Source of the DNA: VRUE01 sp963705635
GTDB lineage: Bacteria; Actinomycetota; Thermoleophilia; Solirubrobacterales; 70-9
Assembly (NCBI GenBank): GCA_963705635.1
Contig: CAVPKH010000003.1
Coordinates: 434,001-498,000 of the forward strand
Length of the DNA stretch: 64,000 nt
Reading direction: 5' to 3'
Position 1 is the stretch's first letter. Each line of letters starts with the position of its first letter. Under the pieces are notes generated by a model. It was not told the origin of the DNA and did no database searches. It was given only the letters and a program-made list of their open reading frames with translations. The translations under genes and the position numbers were made by a program. Positions 58,656 through 64,000 of the stretch are shown here, one piece after another.

Positions 58656-59141
58656 ATGGGTCGTGGGAGAGGCAGAATCGCTGCGGGCTGCGTGCTTGGC
58701 GCGCTGGCGCTTGTCGCCGCCGGCTGTGGCAGCCAGGAACACGCCAACGGGCCGCGGCCACAGCCGCCGACCCGGGTCAGCGTCACGATCACCCCGAGGG
58801 CAATAACCGTGCAGCCGCCGCGGGTGGCGGTCGGCCCCGAACCGAGCCAGCAGATCCCCCAGAACCAACACGCCGGCCAGCCACAGGTTCACTCCAAAGC
58901 CCCGCTCGACCTCGTCTTCGTCGCCGCCAACCTGACCGACTTCGATTCGAAGCTGGAGATCCGCGGCGCGACGAACGCCACCTCGCAACTGCTCGTCGCC
59001 AACGGCAACGGCTCGCTGCAAACCAAGCTGCCGACCGGCGTCTACACGGTCAGGGCCGCCGACATCCCCAACGCCAAGCCGGTCCGCTTCGCGGTCGGCT
59101 CCTTCCGCTCGTCGTCGCAGAACGACGTGCTGCTGCCGTAA
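58656..59141 (+). CDS. Lipoprotein of unknown function
   Basis: 161 residues. Signal with lipobox LVAAGC near residue 24, then a Pro/Gln-rich linker to about 85 and a small beta domain (DLVFVAANLTDFDSKLEIRG, VANGNGSLQTKLPTGVYTVR). The end (FRSSSQNDVLLP) is compact. No family recognised. Confidence 0.75.
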   Translation: MGRGRGRIAAGCVLGALALVAAGCGSQEHANGPRPQPPTRVSVTITPRAITVQPPRVAVGPEPSQQIPQNQHAGQPQVHSKAPLDLVFVAANLTDFDSKLEIRGATNATSQLLVANGNGSLQTKLPTGVYTVRAADIPNAKPVRFAVGSFRSSSQNDVLLP

Positions 59142-59196
59142 ATAGCGGCTTCCCGACGGCGCGAGTCCGTCTGCCCCCTTCGTCACCATCGATCGG

Positions 59197-60372
59197 GTGA
59201 CCATCGTGCTTGCAATTGCCGTCCTCGCGCTTGCCGCGGCGCTCGCCTACGTCGTCGCCAGCCGGCAGGAGCAGCCGGCGGCGATCGACCCGGGCCCGGC
59301 GATCCAGGAGGCGACCTCGCAGGCGATCGCCGACCTGCTGCGGGTCAACGAGGAGTCGCGCAAGCTCGACGCCCAGACCGCCGAGGCGACCCTGGACAAG
59401 CGCCAGGCCGAGATCAAGGCGCTGACCGAGCGCATCGCCAAGGGCCAGGAGAAGATCGAAACCGAGGTGCGCCGCCGCGGCGAGGCCGACCTGCAGACGC
59501 GCACGCTGCTCGAGCAGATGGGCCAGACCGTCGGCAACCTCAACGCCGAGACCGCCGGCCTGAAGAAGGCGCTGCGCCAGCCCCAGACCCGCGGCCAGTG
59601 GGGCGAGCTGCAGCTGCGTCGCTGCGTCGAGATCGCCGGCATGACCGAGCACGTCGACTTCGAGCTGCAGGAGACGATCCACACCGAAGACGGCCGGCTG
59701 CGCCCGGACGCCCGCTTTCTGCTGCCCGAGGGGCGCAGCTTCGTCGCCGACTCCAAGGTGCCGCTCGACGCCTTCCTCGACGCCCAGGAGGCCGAGGTCG
59801 AGTCGCAGCGCTTGATCGAGCTCGAGCGCCACGCGCGCCAGGCCCGCGAGCACATCCGCGCGCTCAGCTCCAAGGACTACCAGGGGCAGTTCAAGCCCGG
59901 CGAGATGCCCGACCTGGTGATCTGCTTCGTCCCCAACGAGCCCGCCCTGCACGCCGCCTTCGCCGCCGACCCGACCCTCTTCGACTACGCCCTAGAGCGC
60001 AATGTGCTGGTCGTCAGCCCGACCTCGCTGATCGGCCTCTTGCGGACGATGGAGCTGGGCTGGCGCCAGGAGCGGATGGTCGCCGAGGCCGCCGAGATCG
60101 CCGAGGCCGCCGGCACCCTGCACGCCCGCTTCGCCAAGTTCCTCGCCGACCTCAGCAAAGTCGGCAAGGGCCTGACCTCCGCCGCCAACGCCTACGACTC
60201 CGCCGTCGGCTCGATGGAGAGCAGGCTGCTGCCCCAGCTGCGCAAGGTCGAGGGCCTCGGCGTCGCCCCGGGCAAGGAGATCGAGCCGCCGGAACCGGTG
60301 GAGATCTCGGTGCGGGCGATCACGGCGCCGGAGCTGCGCGAGAGTCCCGACGAGACCTCCAAGGCCGCCTGA
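59197..60372 (+). CDS. rmuC: DNA recombination protein RmuC
   Basis: 391 residues. N-terminal span (VLAIAVLALAAALAYVVA), coiled coil to about 130, then the RmuC nuclease-like domain: TRGQWGELQLRRCVEIAGM, DARFLLPEGRSFVADSKVPL-type core (RPDARFLLPEGRSFVADSK), KPGEMPDLVICFVPNEPAL and VLVVSPTSLIGLLRTMELGW. Implicated in limiting DNA inversion and in recombination. GTG start. Confidence 0.93.
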   Translation: MTIVLAIAVLALAAALAYVVASRQEQPAAIDPGPAIQEATSQAIADLLRVNEESRKLDAQTAEATLDKRQAEIKALTERIAKGQEKIETEVRRRGEADLQTRTLLEQMGQTVGNLNAETAGLKKALRQPQTRGQWGELQLRRCVEIAGMTEHVDFELQETIHTEDGRLRPDARFLLPEGRSFVADSKVPLDAFLDAQEAEVESQRLIELERHARQAREHIRALSSKDYQGQFKPGEMPDLVICFVPNEPALHAAFAADPTLFDYALERNVLVVSPTSLIGLLRTMELGWRQERMVAEAAEIAEAAGTLHARFAKFLADLSKVGKGLTSAANAYDSAVGSMESRLLPQLRKVEGLGVAPGKEIEPPEPVEISVRAITAPELRESPDETSKAA

Positions 60373-60504
60373 CCAAGCAGGCCGTGGACGCAGCGAGCGC
60401 CGTGTGCACTGCGCACAAGCGAGGGAGGACGCAGGCATGCGCCGCGTCAGGCGGCCTTGGGGCTAGGATTCGGCGCCCGTTCCCGAACCCGCGGAGGAGC
60501 ACAG

Positions 60505-61767
60505 TTGGCCGTTGACACGAGCGCAGTCGCGAAGTTGGACGTCGAGCCCGGAACCCTGCCCGAGACGATGGCCGCCTGGGTGATCCGCGAGGAGCGCCAG
60601 GGCGAGCCCAACGACGCCTTCCAGCTCGAGCAGATCGAGGTGCCCGAGCCCGGCGCCTTCGAGGTGATCGTCCGCGTCATGGCCGCGGGAGTGAACTTCA
60701 ACAACGTCTGGGCGGCACTGGGCAAGCCGGTCTCGGTCTTCCCCTACGGCGACCACCCCGAGTACGGCCACCACATCGGCGGCTCCGACGCCTCTGGGAT
60801 CGTCTGGAAGGTCGGCGAGGGCGTCACCCGCTGGAAGCCGGGCGACGAGGTCGTCGTCCACTGCAACCAGGCCTCCTACGAGGACGTCGAGGTCCACGGC
60901 CTCGACCCGCTCGCCGCCCCCAGCCAGAAGATCTGGGGCTACGAGACGACCTGGGGCTCCTTCGCCCAGTTCACCAAGGTGCAGGCGCAGCAGCTCCTCC
61001 CCCGCCCCCAGAACATGAGCTGGGCCGAGGCCTCCTCCTACGGGCTGACCTACTTCACCGCCTACCGCATGCTGATCGACCAGTGCAAGCTGCAGCCGGG
61101 CCACAACGTGCTGATCTGGGGTGCCGCCGGCGGCCTCGGGGTCTTCGCCGTGCAGCTCTGCAAGGCAGCGGGCGCCAATGCGGTCGGCGTCGTCTCCTCC
61201 GACGAGAAGGGCGAGCTGATCAAGCAGCTCGGCGCCGTCGACTACATCAACCGCGGCGAATTCGGCGAGATGATGCGGACGCCGGAGAACCTCACCGACC
61301 CGGCCAAGGACAAGGAGCGCTTCAAGGCCTCGCGCGGCTTCGCCAAGCGGGTCAAGGAGATCCTCGGCGACGCCCCCGACATCGTCTTCGAGCACGTCGG
61401 CCAGGCGACCTTCCCGACCTCGGTCTTCGTCGTCAAGCCCTTCGGCAAAGTCGTCATCTGCGGCGCCACCTCGGGCTTCCAGCTCGACTTCGACGTGCGC
61501 TACCTGTGGATGCGCCAGAAGCAGATCATCGGCTCGCACTTCGCCAACGCCTACGAGTGCATGAAGGCCAACCAGCTGATGGCCGAGGGCAAGGTTCGCC
61601 CGGTCATCTGGCAGACGATGGGCTTCGACGGGGTCGCCGAGGCGCACCAGCTCCTGCACGAAAACAAGCACCTCGGCAAGATCTCGATCCTGGTCGGGGC
61701 CGAGTCGGAGAGCGAGGGCAAGAACGAGGACGGCCCGGGCGCGATCCGGGCGGAGGTGGGCGCCTGA
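60505..61767 (+). CDS. ccr: Crotonyl-CoA carboxylase/reductase
   Basis: 420 residues, MDR fold of the CCR subgroup: YGDHPEYGHHIGGSDASGIVW, VVHCNQASYEDVEVHGLDPL, IWGYETTWGSFAQFTKVQ, LIWGAAGGLGVFAVQLCKAA (NADPH) and DIVFEHVGQATFPTSVFVVK. Reductively carboxylates crotonyl-CoA to ethylmalonyl-CoA (ethylmalonyl-CoA pathway or extender-unit supply). TTG 60505 is chosen because GGAGGAG ends 5 bases upstream. Coupled to the next gene (TGATG). Confidence 0.92.
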   Translation: MAVDTSAVAKLDVEPGTLPETMAAWVIREERQGEPNDAFQLEQIEVPEPGAFEVIVRVMAAGVNFNNVWAALGKPVSVFPYGDHPEYGHHIGGSDASGIVWKVGEGVTRWKPGDEVVVHCNQASYEDVEVHGLDPLAAPSQKIWGYETTWGSFAQFTKVQAQQLLPRPQNMSWAEASSYGLTYFTAYRMLIDQCKLQPGHNVLIWGAAGGLGVFAVQLCKAAGANAVGVVSSDEKGELIKQLGAVDYINRGEFGEMMRTPENLTDPAKDKERFKASRGFAKRVKEILGDAPDIVFEHVGQATFPTSVFVVKPFGKVVICGATSGFQLDFDVRYLWMRQKQIIGSHFANAYECMKANQLMAEGKVRPVIWQTMGFDGVAEAHQLLHENKHLGKISILVGAESESEGKNEDGPGAIRAEVGA

Positions 61768-62060
61768 TGAGCGAGGTATGCGTGCTGGACTGGCACATCG
61801 CCCCCTTCCGAGCTGACCGCTGGCTCGACGTCTGGGAGCCGGCGGCGGCGCGGATGCCCGCCTTCGGCGCCAAGAGCTGGTCGCTGACTCGCGCGGTTGA
61901 CGACCCCCTCTCCTTCCGCCAGTCCTCGGTCTGGGAGAGCCGCTCCGACTTCGAGCGCTACTGGTTCTCGGAGGAGATCGAGACGGCCCGCGCCGCCGTC
62001 ATCGACCTCTACGACATCCCGCTGTTGCCCAGCTGGCACACCTTGCTGGTGGCCGAGTAG
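61767..62060 (+). CDS. Small antibiotic-biosynthesis-monooxygenase-like (dimeric alpha/beta barrel) protein
   Basis: 97 residues: EVCVLDWHIAPFRADRWLDVW, AFGAKSWSLTRAVDDPLSFRQ and SSVWESRSDFERYWFSEEIE show the ABM/ferredoxin-like pattern of small dimeric proteins. Its ATG overlaps the ccr stop, so it is made with CCR; a role in that pathway is inference. No cofactor motif visible. Confidence 0.65.
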   Translation: MSEVCVLDWHIAPFRADRWLDVWEPAAARMPAFGAKSWSLTRAVDDPLSFRQSSVWESRSDFERYWFSEEIETARAAVIDLYDIPLLPSWHTLLVAE

Positions 62061-62069
62061 CCGTCCCGC

Positions 62070-64000
62070 TCAGCCTTTCGGCAGCACCTTCCAGCTGAAC
62101 CTCGCCGGCTTGCCCTGCACCCCGGCGGCGACTGCCGCCACGCTGAAGCTGTGCGACCCGGGACGCAGGTGCCTGTAGGTCTGGGGTGAGCGACAGGTCC
62201 TGTAGCTCCCCTTGTCGAGCTTGCACTTGAAGCCGTCGCCGGGGCGACTTGCGGAAAACGCAAAGCGAGCCGTGCCGCTGCGCGTCCTCTTTGGCGGGTG
62301 GGCGCCGATGCTCGCCACCGGCGCCGGTTCGAGGATGGCCGGAGCGAGTGGATTGAGCGTCGGAGTCTCGGTCCCCGGCGGAAGCCCACCGCCCGTGGGC
62401 TCTTCTTCACCGCCGCCTTCTTCAGGTGCTTCGAAGACTGCCGTGTATTCGCCGCTGCTTGCGGCGGTGACGGTATGGACACGTTCACCTTCGTCCGACC
62501 AGCTTTTCCAGGTATAGGTTTTCCCGCCGATTTCGGCCGTTGCCGGAGCGGAGAGCAGGACGTGGGAGCCTTCGATCGCGGTCAGCGCGAGGGGCGCCGG
62601 GCCCTGCAGGAGCCCCGCGGTCAGCTGAATCCCCGGCGGTGAGGAGGCGATCGTGAGGTTGACCGCGCGCGGTTCGATTTTGATCGTCTCGCTTTCTGTC
62701 AAACCGCGATCGTCGGCGACCCTGAGGGTGATTTCGATGTAGGAGGGATAGTCGTGTTCGGGGGCGAGGAATTCACCGTCCCGCACTCCAGAGAAGATCT
62801 CGAGCGGATGGCCATGACAGTTCGTCGGCCCGGTTGGGCAGTGCAGAAGCCGGGTCGTCCAGTAGTAGTTGAGCGGTTCGACCAAGGGATGGCCTTCGGA
62901 GTCCAGCGCCGATCCGTGCAGATGGATCGTGTCGCCGACTCCCCATTTGAGCGTCGACAGCGGTTCATCGATCGTCGTCTGCGGCGGGCTATCACCGGGG
63001 TAGACCGTGACCCGGGCGACGCTCGTTTGTTCGTCCCCATCCGTCACCCGCACCGCCACCACCGCGTTCAGGCTTTCGTCTTTTTCTTCTTTTTCTTCGA
63101 GCTCTTCTTTCGTGAATTCGAGGCTCTGCGTTTCCCCACCGGGCGTCTCGAAGCTGCCATCGCCGTTCATGTCCCAGTCGTACTCGAGCGGTTCGGAATC
63201 GGGGTCCGACGATTCGCTGGCATCGAATGTGATCTGGAGCGGCAGGCTGACCCCATACGGCGGGTTTGCCTTGAGCCGGGCGGTCGGCGCACCGGGGCTG
63301 TAGGTGATCCGGTGGATCGAGCCGTTTCCTCCCCCCGTCTCGCTGCCGACGAGGTCCGTGTAGTAGAGGGCTTCGCCGGGCCCTTCCTCGATGTCGATCC
63401 CGGGATAGATCCGGCTCTCGCGCATGAACCGTTCCGTCATCAGCGGATCGGGTTTGCCGTCGGCGCCGGGGAACATCACCCAGACGCAGCCGCGAACGGC
63501 GTCGGCGAAGAAGAGGGCGCCCTTGTATTTGGCCGGGAACGCATCGCCCCCGTAGAAGGAGATGCCGCCGAGCGCCGAGCCGTATTCGGCCGGGCATTCG
63601 TCGTTCGGCACCACCGACTGACCGTGGCTGTAATAGAAGAACGGTGGCGAGGTCGATACCGGTTCGTCTTCATAGAGCTGTTCGCAGACGTCCAGGCCCA
63701 GCTCGTCGAACTGGAACTGCCGCTCCGGCCCCTCGTAACAGGGCCAGCCGGAGTTGAAGAGGGCCACCGGCGGCACCGCGAAGCGATCGAGCTCCTCGAT
63801 CTCCGAGGAACCGACGTTGTCCGTATAGAGCTCGCCGTGCACCGGATCGAAGGCAAAGCGGAACGGGTTGCGGAAGCCCTTGGCGACGATCCGTGCTTCG
63901 TTTTCCGCTGCCGTGCCGGGGGGGCTGGCTTCGCTGCCGAGCAGCGGGTTGCCGGGCCAGCCTTTGCCGGTGTCGGGATCGACGCGGATGATCTTGCCGT
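62070..64000 (-). CDS. Secreted PQQ-dependent sugar dehydrogenase-like protein with PKD and Ig-like domains, 5'-truncated
   Basis: At least 642 residues; the N-terminus lies beyond the window edge. Sequence entering at 64000 reads GKIIRVDPDTGKGWPGNPLL and KGFRNPFRFAFDPVHGELYT, typical of soluble aldose/sorbosone dehydrogenase propellers, then GSALGGISFYGGDAFPAKYKG and YYTDLVGSETGGGNGSIHRI. A PKD-like domain follows (LQITFDASESSDPDSEPLEY, WDMNGDGSFETPGG), another Ig-type region, and a C-terminal module with FKCKLDKGSYRTCRSPQTYR shared with the 11288 gene. Extracellular. Confidence 0.85.
   Translation of the reverse strand, partial: GKIIRVDPDTGKGWPGNPLLGSEASPPGTAAENEARIVAKGFRNPFRFAFDPVHGELYTDNVGSSEIEELDRFAVPPVALFNSGWPCYEGPERQFQFDELGLDVCEQLYEDEPVSTSPPFFYYSHGQSVVPNDECPAEYGSALGGISFYGGDAFPAKYKGALFFADAVRGCVWVMFPGADGKPDPLMTERFMRESRIYPGIDIEEGPGEALYYTDLVGSETGGGNGSIHRITYSPGAPTARLKANPPYGVSLPLQITFDASESSDPDSEPLEYDWDMNGDGSFETPGGETQSLEFTKEELEEKEEKDESLNAVVAVRVTDGDEQTSVARVTVYPGDSPPQTTIDEPLSTLKWGVGDTIHLHGSALDSEGHPLVEPLNYYWTTRLLHCPTGPTNCHGHPLEIFSGVRDGEFLAPEHDYPSYIEITLRVADDRGLTESETIKIEPRAVNLTIASSPPGIQLTAGLLQGPAPLALTAIEGSHVLLSAPATAEIGGKTYTWKSWSDEGERVHTVTAASSGEYTAVFEAPEEGGGEEEPTGGGLPPGTETPTLNPLAPAILEPAPVASIGAHPPKRTRSGTARFAFSASRPGDGFKCKLDKGSYRTCRSPQTYRHLRPGSHSFSVAAVAAGVQGKPARFSWKVLPKG

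Noticed and set aside
1..64000. CRISPR array
   Set aside because: No regularly spaced identical repeats were seen in any region; repeats found are palindromes or paired hexamers/heptamers.
1..64000. Complete insertion sequence or transposase
   Set aside because: No DDE or serine transposase/recombinase gene was recognised; the only mobility gene is the integrase fragment at 24401-24757.

Overview
The window is GC-rich, densely coded, actinobacterial-type DNA. Five tRNA genes, a complete coenzyme F420 pathway (cofC, cofD, cofE, a fused cofG/cofH gene and npdG), a deazaflavin-type nitroreductase relic, many leaderless genes with a TANNNT box 6-9 bases before the start codon, and secreted proteins sharing a C-terminal Ig-like module all fit Actinomycetota. 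I infer a Thermoleophilia/Solirubrobacterales-like organism, but no rRNA or other taxonomic marker is present to settle it.

Layout. 1-17 kb: housekeeping and accessory genes (RDD membrane protein, NUDIX hydrolase, FAD oxidoreductase divergent from a MocR regulator, TauE exporter, a membrane glycosyltransferase with a HEAT-repeat partner divergent from a secreted barrel-type protein, secreted PPC/Ig protein, CTP-synthase-like amidotransferase, receiver-thioredoxin-reductase fusion). 17-21 kb: two tandem membrane-bound LuxR regulators, a PD-(D/E)XK-like protein, ORF6N relics and a hydrolase-like/adenylate cyclase. 21.3-30.7 kb: a degraded accessory island ending at tRNA-Pro. It holds two related repeat sites around a HEPN-like gene, a wrecked HEPN-like gene cut by an integrase C-terminal fragment, a frameshifted winged-helix/PIN-like/coiled-coil/membrane protein, an RNase H-like protein, and a DUF5131 (Gp37/Gp68) plus TcmP pair. 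Three paired hexamer repeats (GGTACC-N6-GGTACC) and a tRNA 3' remnant mark probable old integration sites.

30.7-43 kb: tRNA genes interleaved with a PQQ-propeller lipoprotein, NlpC/P60 hydrolase and two metallo-beta-lactamase-fold enzymes; then acetoacetyl-CoA synthetase, PAP2 phosphatase, acyl-CoA carboxylase, HMG-CoA lyase (leucine/ketone-body catabolism), a DUF559 protein and an SDR. 42.8-50.4 kb: F420 genes npdG-cofD-cofC-cofE on the plus strand and fbiC (cofG/H fusion) on the minus strand. 50.4-52.2 kb: aquaporin and a THI5-like lipoprotein. 52.2-57.5 kb: one tightly coupled seven-gene operon (multicopper oxidase, ZIP, DtxR-type regulator, Nramp, SRPBCC, two small proteins) behind a tandem DtxR-like palindrome. 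57.6-64 kb: YgfZ, lipoprotein, RmuC, crotonyl-CoA carboxylase/reductase with a small monooxygenase-like partner, and a truncated secreted PQQ sugar dehydrogenase.

The most unusual signal is a set of long, near-perfect palindromes (14-29 bp arms) scattered through the window. Several lie between genes, some overlap stop codons, and three sit in frame inside the F420 genes cofE and fbiC. One inside fbiC and one 8 kb away between divergent genes share loop and arm sequence, so they look like copies of one dispersed palindromic element that tolerates insertion in coding sequence.
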